A stretch of DNA of 64,000 nucleotides, from contig CAVSII010000003.1 in the NCBI GenBank assembly GCA_963727955.1, forward strand, positions 124,001-188,000, read 5' to 3'. This document shows, one piece after another, positions 26,831 through 35,157 of this stretch. A model generated the notes under the pieces. The model was not told where the DNA came from. It saw nothing but the letters and a program-made list of their open reading frames with translations, and searched no databases. How positions within the stretch are numbered: position 1 is the stretch's first letter; each line of letters starts with the position of its first letter. This stretch comes from Bog-756 sp963727955 (GTDB lineage Bacteria > Actinomycetota > Acidimicrobiia > Acidimicrobiales > RAAP-2). Position numbers and translations under genes: made by a program.

Positions 26831-26859
26831 GGGCGTCCGTTCCGAGCGAAAGGACGCCC
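26831..26859. terminator. Bidirectional terminator candidate between convergent genes
   Basis: GGGCGTCC (26831-26838) and GGACGCCC (26852-26859) form a perfect 8-bp stem with a 13-nt loop. It lies exactly in the 34-bp gap between the converging cofE and epimerase genes. There is no clear T-run on either side, so the call rests on position and stem strength. Confidence 0.6.
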
Positions 26860-26861
26860 GT

Positions 26862-27821
26862 TCAGACGTCGCTGTCCAGTCGTTGCCGCACGAAGTCGAG
26901 CACCGAGGCCGTACCCTCACCCAGTTGTGTCCACGGGCTCCAGCCCAGCTGGATGCCGGCGCGGGACGGATCGAGGCTGCTGCGCCACAGTTCCCCGGTA
27001 CGCAGTGGGCGGAACTCGATCTGCGGCGGGACTCCGGCCTGGGCGGCCATCTCCGCGTACAGCTGGTTCACCGACGTCTCCCGGCCGGTGCCGATGTTGC
27101 AGAGGAGACCGCCGCCTTTGGTTGTTGCCCTGACAAAGGCGTCCACCACGTCGTCGACGTAGACGAAGTCGCGGGTCTGCTCGCCGTCACCGAAGATGAT
27201 GACCGACTCGCCCTTCAAGATCCGCTCAGCGAAGATGGCCACTACACCCGCTTCGCCGTGGGGGTCCTGTCGGGGACCGTAGACGTTGGCCAGTGCCAGC
27301 GCCGCGAACTCGAGTGAATGGAGTTCCCGATAGGCCACCAGGTAGTCGATGGCTGCTTTCTTCGACACGCCGTAGGGGGAGAGAGGGTGGTGGGGAAGGG
27401 ACTCCTTGAGCGGGAGCTCGGAAGTGTCGGGTTCGCCGTACAGCGTCCCGCCGCTGGCGGCGAAGACCACCCGGTCGGCGCCGGCTTGGCGGGCTCCTTC
27501 GAGGACCCGGATGGTGCCCAGCACGTTGACGTCGGCATCGAAGACGGGTTCGGCTACCGACACCCGCACATCGGCCTGCGCGGCCAGATGGAAGACCACC
27601 TCGGGTCGATGGCGGGCCATGAGATCGACCAGCTCGGAGGAGCGCACGTCCATCTGGTGCACAGTGAGCTGGTGAGCAGCCGTTGCCCGGGCGTCGGCCA
27701 GATTGGCCAGCGATCCGGTGGACAGGTCGTCGACCACATCCACGGTATGTCCTTCAGCCAAAAGGCGGTCCACCAGGGTCGACCCGATGAACCCGGCTCC
27801 GCCGGTCACCAACATGCGCAT
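26862..27821 (-). CDS. NAD-dependent nucleotide-sugar epimerase (GalE-like extended SDR)
   Basis: The 319-residue protein has the Rossmann motif TGGAGFIGS (6-14), DDLSTGS after strand two (NAD-preferring aspartates), HLAAQADVRVSV, ASGGTLYGE, the catalytic YGVSKKAA, ANVYGPRQ and YVDDVVDAF. It would epimerise a UDP-sugar such as UDP-glucose or UDP-glucuronate at C4; the substrate is not decided by sequence. It lies 3 nt after the nucleotidyltransferase stop and belongs to that operon. Confidence 0.85.
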   Translation of the reverse strand: MRMLVTGGAGFIGSTLVDRLLAEGHTVDVVDDLSTGSLANLADARATAAHQLTVHQMDVRSSELVDLMARHRPEVVFHLAAQADVRVSVAEPVFDADVNVLGTIRVLEGARQAGADRVVFAASGGTLYGEPDTSELPLKESLPHHPLSPYGVSKKAAIDYLVAYRELHSLEFAALALANVYGPRQDPHGEAGVVAIFAERILKGESVIIFGDGEQTRDFVYVDDVVDAFVRATTKGGGLLCNIGTGRETSVNQLYAEMAAQAGVPPQIEFRPLRTGELWRSSLDPSRAGIQLGWSPWTQLGEGTASVLDFVRQRLDSDV

Positions 27822-27824
27822 CGG

Positions 27825-28916
27825 TCAGGTCCCCGGCTCGATGCGCTCGCCGTCGATGACCGTGCCCGAGGCGGTGACGGCGCCGGCGCCGATCACCGAC
27901 ACGCCGTGGATCACGCACCGTTGCCCGACAATGGCACCCGGGCCCACCACAGAGCGCTCCACCGTGGCCTTGGAGGCCACTCGCGACCCGGGCAGGAGCA
28001 CTGATCCGGTGACCGATGCCCCTTCCTCGATGACGGCATCGGCGCCGATCACCGAGTCCTCGACCACCACGTCGGAGGCGATGGATGCACCGCGGCCGAG
28101 GAGGGATCGTGTTACCGATGAGCTCTGCACGTCGACGTCGCCGATACGCCAGACGCCTGATCCGATGCTCGGGTCGAGGATGGCCCCGGGCGAGGGAGGA
28201 CCGAGGCGGCGCCCGACCAGGAGATCGCGATGGGCGCGGAGATAGGCGTCGGGCGTGCCGGTGTCCAACCAGTAGGCCTCGGAACCCAGCGCGAACAGGG
28301 AGCCCGCTTCGACCAGGGCGGGAAATGTCTCACGTTCGACCGACACACGCCGACCGGACGGGATCCGACCCAGGACCGACGGCTGCATCACGTAGGTGCC
28401 GGCGTTGATCAGGTTGGTTGGGACCTCGTCCCGTGGCGGCTTCTCGATGAATGCTTCGACCCGTCCTTCGTCATCGGTCACCACCACACCGAATGAGCTC
28501 GGATCATCCACGGGTGTCAGGCTGATGGTGGCCTCGGCACCCCGCAGCCGATGGAAGGCGATCAACTCGGAGATGTCGGAGTCGGTGAGCACATCACCGT
28601 TGACCACCACGAAGGTGTCATCGATCCCGGCATGCTGAGCAGCAAACCGAATGGCCCCAGCCGTGTCCAGCGGCGTGGGCTCGACGGCATACGAAACGCG
28701 CACGCCATCGATGGATCCCGAGGGATAGGCGTTGATGAAGGCGTCCGGCCGGTAGCCCAGGGAGAGCACTGCTTCGTCGATTCCGTGGTCGGCCAGATGC
28801 CCCACCACCCGCTCGATCATGGGCTGCTCGACCACCGGGAGCATCTGCTTGGGGGCGGTCAGGGTCAGGGGCCGCAGGCGCGTACCTTCGCCGCCCACCA
28901 GGACGACTGCTCTCAC
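27825..28916 (-). CDS. Sugar-1-phosphate nucleotidyltransferase (mannose-1-phosphate guanylyltransferase-like)
   Basis: About 363 residues. The nucleotidyltransferase domain opens VRAVVLVGGEGTRLRPLT with the LxGGxGTRLxPLT signature. TAPKQMLPV, VVNGDVLTD (metal aspartate) and EKPPRDEVPTNLINAGTYV follow. The C-terminal ~100 residues are hexapeptide repeats of a left-handed beta helix (GADAVIEEGASV, GSRVASKATVERSVVG). The architecture matches actinobacterial GDP-mannose pyrophosphorylases; glucose-1-phosphate types cannot be excluded. GDP-mannose would feed the GDP-deoxyhexose reductase nearby. The GTG start overlaps the upstream stop as GTGA once that gene's frameshift is allowed. Confidence 0.85.
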   Translation of the reverse strand: MRAVVLVGGEGTRLRPLTLTAPKQMLPVVEQPMIERVVGHLADHGIDEAVLSLGYRPDAFINAYPSGSIDGVRVSYAVEPTPLDTAGAIRFAAQHAGIDDTFVVVNGDVLTDSDISELIAFHRLRGAEATISLTPVDDPSSFGVVVTDDEGRVEAFIEKPPRDEVPTNLINAGTYVMQPSVLGRIPSGRRVSVERETFPALVEAGSLFALGSEAYWLDTGTPDAYLRAHRDLLVGRRLGPPSPGAILDPSIGSGVWRIGDVDVQSSSVTRSLLGRGASIASDVVVEDSVIGADAVIEEGASVTGSVLLPGSRVASKATVERSVVGPGAIVGQRCVIHGVSVIGAGAVTASGTVIDGERIEPGT

Positions 28917-29729
28917 TTGGTGCTTCCGCCAGATTTCTGGGTGGTGGGGGTTGTCGATGCCTTGGCGGCCGTGGTCGGGGTCACCGCCGTGGTCGGGGTC
29001 ACCGCCGTGGTCGGGGTCACCGCGGTCGACGGGGTGGCCGCCGTGGTGGGTGTGGTCGACTGCACCGAGGTGATCGAGCGCGGTGATGGTCTTGGCCGGG
29101 GGCTTGGGGATCGAGGCGCTGGCCGGCACGAAGGCCATGGTTATCAACTGCCCGTTGGCGAACTTGAGATCCTGGGGATCGCCGCTCGTCTCGGTACCCT
29201 TGCCGTTCGAGGCGAAGCTGGGCCAACTGACCACGATCACCACTCCCGGCTTGGATTGGTCGGGAGTTCCCTTGGGACAGACGTCGCCGTCGGTGTAGAC
29301 CGCCTTGCCCGGATACTGAATGGTGTTGGCGGTCAGCTGGAGTCCCTTGTACCCCGACACGAACTTGCCCAGCGTGGCGTTGGCGCCGGACTCGGAGCTG
29401 TTCTTGGGGGCGATGGTCAGCACGCCGTTGCCGCTGGCCGTCAGCCCCGTCTTGGTGGTATTGGTGCTGGCCGGAAGGTTCGGCTGGATCGTGCCGCAGA
29501 TGTCGATCCCCAGCGCCGCGTGCCACTGCTGCTGGGTGGTCGGGGGCCCTGCCCCAGAGGCCGTGCGGTGGGTGTTCTCGTACCGGCTGAACCCGATGAG
29601 GAGCAGCCCCACGATGCAGATTATGGCCAGGCTGGCGTACCAGTTCACCGGCATCTGGCCGCGGTAGGTACGACCACCCCCGGTGGTGGCGGCCCTCTCA
29701 ACCCATTTTCCTGTGGAATTACTCGCCAT
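28913..29729 (-). CDS. Membrane-anchored unknown protein with Thr-rich tail; frameshifted as read
   Basis: About 271 residues after correction. A short cytosolic start (MASNSTGKWVERAATTGGG) is followed by one membrane segment (WYASLAIICIVGLLLIGF, about 27-45). An extracytoplasmic domain with a conserved-looking DICGTIQPNLPAS and a C-terminal TAVTPT repeat complete it. As read, an extra base at 29078 shifts the frame after KTITA, and the frame then runs on into the nucleotidyltransferase gene with histidine/aspartate-rich nonsense. In the shifted frame the tail is TTPTTAATPSTAVTP and stops at a TGA overlapping the next GTG by 4 bp. That coupling supports the correction. The function is unknown. 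Confidence 0.65.
28971..29024. repeat. Three copies of an 18-bp repeat coding a Thr/Pro-rich tail
   Basis: GTGGTCGGGGTCACCGCC recurs at 28971, 28989 and 29007. In the corrected minus-strand frame it encodes TAVTPT repeats of the membrane-anchored protein's tail. Confidence 0.85.
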
Positions 29730-29743
29730 GATCGGACGACACC

Positions 29744-30712
29744 CTACAACCTGTGGTCTGGAGACTCGGACGCACGACGCCGGCCCTGGGCCGCCCGTTG
29801 GGCGCAGGCCAGGCCGCACCGGGCCCCGGTCCCGAGGGCTACCAGGGGCAGGAGCAGCCGCCGCCATCCCTCTGAAGACCGGGCTGCGAACCGGAGAAGG
29901 GACCGGTGGTGCTCGACGATCATGCGGTAGGGGTGACGGTCGGTGGAAACGCCCTGGGAGTGGGTGACCTCGGCGGCAGGGGTATAGGCCACTCCCCATC
30001 CGGCCCGGCCGAGTCGCCAACACAGGTCCACGTCCTCGAAGTACATGAAATACGCCTCATCGAATCCGCCCACTTCCTCGAAAGCCGACCGCCGGACCAA
30101 AAAACAGGCCCCTGACACCCAGTCGACCGGCTCGGAGGTGGCGCCGGGCGCCCCCAGATGTGCGTTCTGGTAGGACCGGGTGAAGCGGTTGTCAGGGTGG
30201 AAGAGGCCCAAGGCGGCGTGGCCGGCGGCATCGACCATCGACGGGAAGGAGCGAGCCGAGGGGTAGCGGGAGCCGGCCGGGTCGCGGATCAAAGGGCCCA
30301 CCAGCGCACAGCCAGGGTCAGCGGCCAGGGCACCGGCCAATGCGCCGAGGGCGCCGGCGCGGAGCTCGATGTCGGGATTGCACACCAGTACCGAGGGCAT
30401 GGTGGTGACGGCCACACCCCGATTGGCCGCCGCGCCGTATCCGAGGTTGGGCCCGGGGACCACCACGCACAGGTCGGGGAAGCGTTCTCGCACCAGGTCG
30501 ACGGACCCGTCTCGGGAGCCGTTGTCGACAACCACCAGTTCGACGATGCCCTCGGCCCGGAGATCCTCGATGCAACGGGAAAGGGCGGTGCCCGACTCGT
30601 AATTGACGACCACCGCGGCGGTTCCCTCGGGCTCCGGGAGGCTTGGTGAGGTGGGGTGGGGCACTGGCTCGGTCACCGGCAACGGCTCGGTCACCGGCAC
30701 AGGCTCGGCCAC
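29744..30712 (-). CDS. Glycosyltransferase family 2, rhamnosyltransferase-like
   Basis: This protein of up to 322 residues has TAAVVVNYESGTALSRCI, VVVDNGSRDGSVDLV, PNLGYGAAANRG, LVCNPDIELRAG (DxD-type metal site), VDWVSGACFLVRRSAF and FMYFEDVDLCWRLGRAGW. This pattern is typical of WbbL-type rhamnosyltransferases, and RmlB and RmlD are encoded in the same run; the donor assignment remains inference. The first ~30 residues are a repetitive VPVTEPLPVTEP segment, so the true start could be later than the GTG at 30712. It lies 28 nt after the preceding transferase gene. Confidence 0.83.
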   Translation of the reverse strand: MAEPVPVTEPLPVTEPVPHPTSPSLPEPEGTAAVVVNYESGTALSRCIEDLRAEGIVELVVVDNGSRDGSVDLVRERFPDLCVVVPGPNLGYGAAANRGVAVTTMPSVLVCNPDIELRAGALGALAGALAADPGCALVGPLIRDPAGSRYPSARSFPSMVDAAGHAALGLFHPDNRFTRSYQNAHLGAPGATSEPVDWVSGACFLVRRSAFEEVGGFDEAYFMYFEDVDLCWRLGRAGWGVAYTPAAEVTHSQGVSTDRHPYRMIVEHHRSLLRFAARSSEGWRRLLLPLVALGTGARCGLACAQRAAQGRRRASESPDHRL

Positions 30713-30719
30713 CGGAACG
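30666..30719. repeat. Three 18-bp repeats at the 5' end of the family-2 transferase gene
   Basis: GGCTCGGTCACCGGCAAC recurs at 30666, 30684 and, more diverged, 30702. It encodes a proline/valine/threonine/glutamate repeat at the N-terminus if the GTG at 30712 is used. Confidence 0.7.
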
Positions 30720-30740
30720 ACGCGTCGCCGACGCCCTCGT

Positions 30741-31490
30741 TCACTTGTCGATGGGGGTGAACCGGTACGTGATCAATGCCTTGACCGCGCCGAACCCGTC
30801 GCGCCAGGTGATCTTCTTGCCTTCGGCGAACTCCCGCCCCGCATAGGAGATCGGGACCTCGTAGATGCGGTGACCCCGACGAATGACCTTGGCCGTTATC
30901 TCCGGCTCGAAGTCGAACCGGTCGGACTCGATGGTCAGACCCTCGAGCACCCGGCGATCGAAGAGCTTGTAACCGGTCTCCATGTCCGAGAGGGTGGACG
31001 AGTAGAGAACGTTGGTGATCAACGAGAGCACGCGGTTCCCGATCCAGTGCATCGGCAGCATGTTCTTGCGCTCGCCGGTGAAGCGGCTGCCGTAGACGAC
31101 CAGGGCCTTGCCTCTCAGGATGGGATCGAGAAGCCGCAACCAGTCGTCGGGGTCATACTCCAGGTCGGCGTCCTGGATGATCACCAGGTCGCCGCGGATG
31201 ACCTCCATACCGGTGCGGACGGCCGCTCCCTTTCCACGATTGCGTGGATGGGTGATGACCCGCACCGTCGAGTCACCCACGGCGGCCAGGATCTTGTCGG
31301 TACCGTCGGTCGAGCCGTCGTCCACCACGATCACCTCGACGCCGACCGGCAGGTCCACCGCCCGGATGCGCCGGATGACCTCGGCAACCGTCGGCCGTTC
31401 GTTGTAGACGGGGACGATCACCGACAGCAGAGAGTACGGGGGCGGCCCCGGCGACTCGCCCGGGTGGTCCGCTGGGTTGCCCTCAAACAC
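30741..31490 (-). CDS. Family-2 glycosyltransferase, polyprenyl-phosphate mannosyl/glucosyltransferase-like
   Basis: About 249 residues from the GTG at 31490, which has AAGGAG 9 nt upstream. It has LLSVIVPVYNERPTVAEVI, VIVVDDGSTDGTDKIL, HPRNRGKGAAVRTGM, IIQDADLEYDPDDW (DAD metal site) and YGSRFTGERKNMLP. This is the DPM1/GtrB-like subgroup that loads a sugar onto a polyprenyl phosphate. There are no C-terminal membrane helices. The longer upstream frame overlaps the next gene and is not credible. A lipid-linked sugar donor made here could serve the GT-C-like membrane proteins elsewhere in the window. Confidence 0.83.
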   Translation of the reverse strand: MFEGNPADHPGESPGPPPYSLLSVIVPVYNERPTVAEVIRRIRAVDLPVGVEVIVVDDGSTDGTDKILAAVGDSTVRVITHPRNRGKGAAVRTGMEVIRGDLVIIQDADLEYDPDDWLRLLDPILRGKALVVYGSRFTGERKNMLPMHWIGNRVLSLITNVLYSSTLSDMETGYKLFDRRVLEGLTIESDRFDFEPEITAKVIRRGHRIYEVPISYAGREFAEGKKITWRDGFGAVKALITYRFTPIDK

Positions 31491-31546
31491 GGGGTCGGGC
31501 TCCTTGCTCGGCTCTGTGGGTCGTGCCCGACGGGCCGGTCGTGACC

Positions 31547-32539
31547 TCAGACACGGCGAGCCTGGGACGAAGGCGCCTCTGCCGTCAGGGCCGGAATGGC
31601 CACCCCCAGATCCTCGGCCAGGACGGCGGCCGTCCGTGCCAGCCCGTCCTTCAGCGGGGTGGTGGGCTCCCACCCGAGGGCCGACCGGGCCCGGGTGATG
31701 TCGGGCCGGCGTCGGGTGGGATCATCGGTCGGCAGGGGCAGGTGCACGATGGGCGACGAGGAGCCCAGCAACTCCACGATGGAGGTGGCCAACTCCAGGA
31801 TGGTGTACTCGTCGGGATTGCCGATGTTGATCGGACCGGTCAGATCGGAGTCGAACAGCGCCACCAAGCCGCGCACCTCGTCCTCCACGAAGCACAGGCT
31901 GCGCGTCTGGCTCCCGTCGCCGTAGACGGTGACCGGCTCATCCCGCATGGCCTGCACGAGGAAGTTGGACACCACCCGACCGTCGTCGGGTCGGAGCCGC
32001 GGACCGTAGGTGTTGAAGATGCGGGCGATGCAGACGTCGCTCCCCAGAGTGCGGTGGTGGCCCATGGTCAGTGCTTCGGCGAAGCGCTTGGCTTCGTCGT
32101 AGACGCTGCGGGGTCCCACCGGGTTGACGGACCCCCAGTACTCCTCGGATTGGGGGTGCACCGCCGGCTCGCCGTAGACCTCGCTGGTCGAGGCCAGCAG
32201 GAACCGTGCCCCGTGGTCCCGGGCCAGCTCGAGTCCGAGCCGGGTCCCCTCGCTGCCCACGGCCAGGGTCTGGAGAGGAAGGGCCAGATAGTCCGGAGGC
32301 GAAGCCGGGCTGGCCAGGTGGAAGACGCCGGTGACCGGTCCCTCGACCGGGATCGATACCGACACGTCCGATTCGATCAGGGTGAAGCCCGCATGCCCGA
32401 TCAGATGCGCCACGTTGGATCGACGCCCGGTGGAGAAATCGTCCACGCACACAACCTCTTCGCCCCGGTCCAACAACTGATCGCAGAGATGGGATCCGAG
32501 GAAACCGGCGCCGCCCAGCACCACCGTGCGGGCGCTCAC
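31547..32539 (-). CDS. UDP-glucuronate decarboxylase (UDP-xylose synthase)-like SDR
   Basis: About 330 residues starting VSARTVVLGGAGFLGSHL. DDFSTGRRSNVAHL, HLASPASPPDYL, ASTSEVYGEP, the catalytic YDEAKRFAEAL and IARIFNTYGPR follow. YDEAKR together with HLASPASPxxY is diagnostic of UDP-xylose synthases (UXS) within this superfamily. The reaction converts UDP-glucuronate to UDP-xylose. Its GTG start overlaps the UDP-glucose dehydrogenase stop by 4 bp, and the two consecutive enzymes give the complete route from UDP-glucose to UDP-xylose. Confidence 0.88.
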   Translation of the reverse strand: MSARTVVLGGAGFLGSHLCDQLLDRGEEVVCVDDFSTGRRSNVAHLIGHAGFTLIESDVSVSIPVEGPVTGVFHLASPASPPDYLALPLQTLAVGSEGTRLGLELARDHGARFLLASTSEVYGEPAVHPQSEEYWGSVNPVGPRSVYDEAKRFAEALTMGHHRTLGSDVCIARIFNTYGPRLRPDDGRVVSNFLVQAMRDEPVTVYGDGSQTRSLCFVEDEVRGLVALFDSDLTGPINIGNPDEYTILELATSIVELLGSSSPIVHLPLPTDDPTRRRPDITRARSALGWEPTTPLKDGLARTAAVLAEDLGVAIPALTAEAPSSQARRV

Positions 32540-33900
32540 CGACGACCGATCCCGGTGTACTCGAAACCGATGCGACGGAGTTGCGCCGGGTCGAGGAGAT
32601 TGCGGGCGTCGACCACCACCGGTTTGGCCATGGTGGCGTGCACCCGGGCGAAGTCCAGCCACCGGAACTCGTCCCACTCGGTCAGCACCACGGCCACGGC
32701 GGCACCGTCGCAGGCGGCATAGACGTCGGGGTAGGCGTGAACCACCGTCCCGAGGTCCGCCCCGGAGGCGCCCCAGGCGACGGTCGACAATCCTTCGACG
32801 GGAACCGATGTCTTGCCCGCGGGGACGGGAAGCGTCGGATCGAAGGCCTGCACGACGGCCCCTCCCTCGACCAACCTCTTGACCACCTCGACAGCCGGCG
32901 AATTGCGGAGGTCGTCGGTACCCGCCTTGAAGGTGAGGCCCCAGGCGGCGATGACCGTACCCTCGAGGTCACCCCCGGCGGCACGGGAGACCTTGTCCAC
33001 CACCCGCACGAATTGCTCGTCGTTGGTGGCGATGGCGCCGCGCAGGAAGGAGAAGTCGTAGCCGGCCTGCTCGGCGATGTGGACCAGCGCCCGGGTGTCC
33101 TTGGGCAGGCAGCTCCCGCCCCACCCCGGACCGGGCCGAAGGTATTCGAACCCGATGCGCTTGTCGTAGCCGAGCCCCAGGATGACGTCCCGAACGTCGG
33201 CGCCCACCGCCTCGCACAGACCGGCCACGGCGTTGACGAAGCTGAGCTTGGTGGCCAGGAAGGCATTGGAGGCGTACTTGATGGTCTCGGCGGTGGCTGC
33301 GTCGGTGATGAGAAGGGGAGCGTGGGTGCCGGCGAAGAGCTCGCCCACCCTGGCCGCCGCCGACTGGTCGTCGGCACCGACAACGATGCGCTCGGGATGG
33401 AGGCTGTCGGGGACCGCCGTTCCCTCCCGCAGGAACTCGGGGTTGGACACCACGGTCACGTCCTGACGGCCGAGCACCCGTTCGACCACCAGCGTCGAAC
33501 CGACCGGCACCGTCGACTTGTTGACGATGACGGTCCCGGGGAGGAGATGGGGGCCGATCTCCTCGGCCACCGCCTCGACGAAGGACAGGTCGGCTGACCC
33601 GTCCTCGTCCTGGGGAGTGGGCACGCACAGGAACACGAACTCGGCATCCTCGACGGCAGCCGTGGCTCCGACCACGAACCGGAGCCGGCCGGCTCGCTGA
33701 CCCTCCTGCACCAGCTCCTCGAGGTGGTCCTCGACGATGGGAACCCGGCCTCCTTCGAGCATGGCCACCTTGGCCGGGTCGCTGTCGCCACAGGTCACCC
33801 GATGACCCAGGTGGGCGAGGGTGGCTGCCGTGGGGATCCCGACGTAGCCGACGCCGATGACGGCCACGGTGTGGCCGCGCCCGTGGGGCAGGACCCGCAC
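32536..33900 (-). CDS. ugd: UDP-glucose 6-dehydrogenase
   Basis: About 454 residues. VAVIGVGYVGIPTAATLAHLGH gives the NAD site, VPTPQDEDGSAD and STVPVGST follow, and PEFLREGTAV and the EtIKYASNAFLA helix lead to the catalytic cysteine in GGSCLPKDT (near residue 265). The C-terminal UDP-binding domain has GLTFKAGTDDLRNSPA. It oxidises UDP-glucose to UDP-glucuronate. The GTG at 33900 is supported by GGGGGAGGGG just upstream; the longer frame to 34059 looks non-coding. It is first in a translationally coupled pair with the UDP-xylose synthase gene. Confidence 0.93.
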   Translation of the reverse strand: MRVLPHGRGHTVAVIGVGYVGIPTAATLAHLGHRVTCGDSDPAKVAMLEGGRVPIVEDHLEELVQEGQRAGRLRFVVGATAAVEDAEFVFLCVPTPQDEDGSADLSFVEAVAEEIGPHLLPGTVIVNKSTVPVGSTLVVERVLGRQDVTVVSNPEFLREGTAVPDSLHPERIVVGADDQSAAARVGELFAGTHAPLLITDAATAETIKYASNAFLATKLSFVNAVAGLCEAVGADVRDVILGLGYDKRIGFEYLRPGPGWGGSCLPKDTRALVHIAEQAGYDFSFLRGAIATNDEQFVRVVDKVSRAAGGDLEGTVIAAWGLTFKAGTDDLRNSPAVEVVKRLVEGGAVVQAFDPTLPVPAGKTSVPVEGLSTVAWGASGADLGTVVHAYPDVYAACDGAAVAVVLTEWDEFRWLDFARVHATMAKPVVVDARNLLDPAQLRRIGFEYTGIGRR

Positions 33901-34206
33901 GGCCCCTCCCCCGTGGCCGAAGGAGGCACCGGACGGTCCGCTGGGGTCTCCCTCCGAGTCCTTCGGGGCGGGCGAACCTCCCGATCCGGCCAATGACCAT
34001 GAATTTCCGAATATCACCGATCGGCACCCGTCGTGTTCGTGCTTCCGTCCCGGGCCCATCCCGGCACTTGCGTTTGTCGTCCCATTCTCACCTGTTCTGA
34101 AGGTCGTCTGTGCATATCGAGCGAGTTTCTGACCTGGTCCGGGCCCTGTGCCGCGCCGACCGACAGCGGGGATGACCAGGGATGCAGGGCATGTCCTAAG
34201 GAGTGA
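33901..34206. other. Non-coding interval upstream of UDP-glucose dehydrogenase
   Basis: About 300 bp without a supported gene. The part near 33995-34020 is lower in GC. It probably carries the promoter of the dehydrogenase operon, separating it from the RmlB-RmlD operon upstream. Confidence 0.4.
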
Positions 34207-35157
34207 TCAGCCGACCGGGACCAGAAAGTCGACCAGGCGGCCGAGGGCCTCGGTCCACTCCGGTAGGAGTGGGATACCGGACAGGCGGAGGGCGGCGTTG
34301 TCGAGCCGCGAGTTGGCCGGTCGCGGTGCCGGGCGGGGTGGGTCGAGATCCGAGGTGGCGATGGGCTCGACCCGGTGGGGGTCGAGCCCGGCCGCAGCCA
34401 GAGTGGCCCGGGCGAAACCGAACCAGGTGGTCTGCCCCTGATTGGTCACGTGGAACATCCCCGGACGCCGGTCGAGGGCCAGGCGGACCACGGCCCGGGC
34501 CAGGTCGGCGGTGAAGGTGGGGCAGCCGTGCTGGTCGTCGACGAACCGGAGGGTGCTGTCGGGATCGGCAGCGGCCAGCCGGAGAACGGTCTTGACCATG
34601 TTGGCGCCGTGGGCCCCACTCACCCACGCCGTCCGCACGATGGTGGCGGCGGGACCGGCCAGGGCGGCCACTTCGATCTCCCCACCGAGCTTGCTCCGTC
34701 CGTACACCGAGCGGGGCCCGGGGGTGTCCCATTCGACATAGGGCCGGTCCAGCGTGCCGTCGAAGACATAGTCGGTGGAGATGTAGACAACGTGGGCGCC
34801 CACGTCGACCGCCGCCTCGGCCACGTTGCGGGTACCGAGTGCGTTGACGGCGAAGGCGGTATCAGGGTCGGACTCGCAGGCGTCCACGGCGGTGTAGGCC
34901 CCGCCGTGCAGGACGATGTCGGGCCGGAAGCCCTCGGCTGCCGCCCGCACCGCGGTGCGGTCGGTGATGTCGAGGGTGTCGATGTCGGTGGACAGGACCT
35001 CAAAGGTGGTGGTGGCCACCCCGGGCAGGATGCCACCGCCGCCGGTCCGGTCCGCAGGCTCGCCCCCGTCGGGGGTGGCGCCGGCCAGCACGTCGGCCAC
35101 ATCGCGACCCAGTTGGCCGTTCCCCCCGGTCAGGAGGACCCGCAGGGGTGAGGTCAT
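34207..35157 (-). CDS. rmlD: dTDP-4-dehydrorhamnose reductase
   Basis: About 316 residues from the ATG at 35157 (MTSPLRVLLTGGNGQLGRDV). STDIDTLDITD, HGGAYTAVDACESD, ISTDYVFDGT, the catalytic YGRSKLGGE, RTAWVSG and QHGCPTFTADLA are all hallmark RmlD segments. It performs the last step in dTDP-L-rhamnose synthesis. The start overlaps the rmlB stop by 4 bp. An insertion around residues 30-48 (ATPDGGEPADRTGGGG) makes the N-terminal part longer than usual. RmlA and RmlC are not seen here, unless the nucleotidyltransferase at 27825 serves. Confidence 0.92.
   Translation of the reverse strand: MTSPLRVLLTGGNGQLGRDVADVLAGATPDGGEPADRTGGGGILPGVATTTFEVLSTDIDTLDITDRTAVRAAAEGFRPDIVLHGGAYTAVDACESDPDTAFAVNALGTRNVAEAAVDVGAHVVYISTDYVFDGTLDRPYVEWDTPGPRSVYGRSKLGGEIEVAALAGPAATIVRTAWVSGAHGANMVKTVLRLAAADPDSTLRFVDDQHGCPTFTADLARAVVRLALDRRPGMFHVTNQGQTTWFGFARATLAAAGLDPHRVEPIATSDLDPPRPAPRPANSRLDNAALRLSGIPLLPEWTEALGRLVDFLVPVG

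Noticed and set aside
27825..30023. One continuous frame suggesting a membrane-protein/nucleotidyltransferase fusion
   Set aside because: The joining segment (repeated DPDHGG) is an out-of-frame reading of a Thr/Pro repeat tail that ends at a GTGA overlap. A one-base error explains it better than a fusion.
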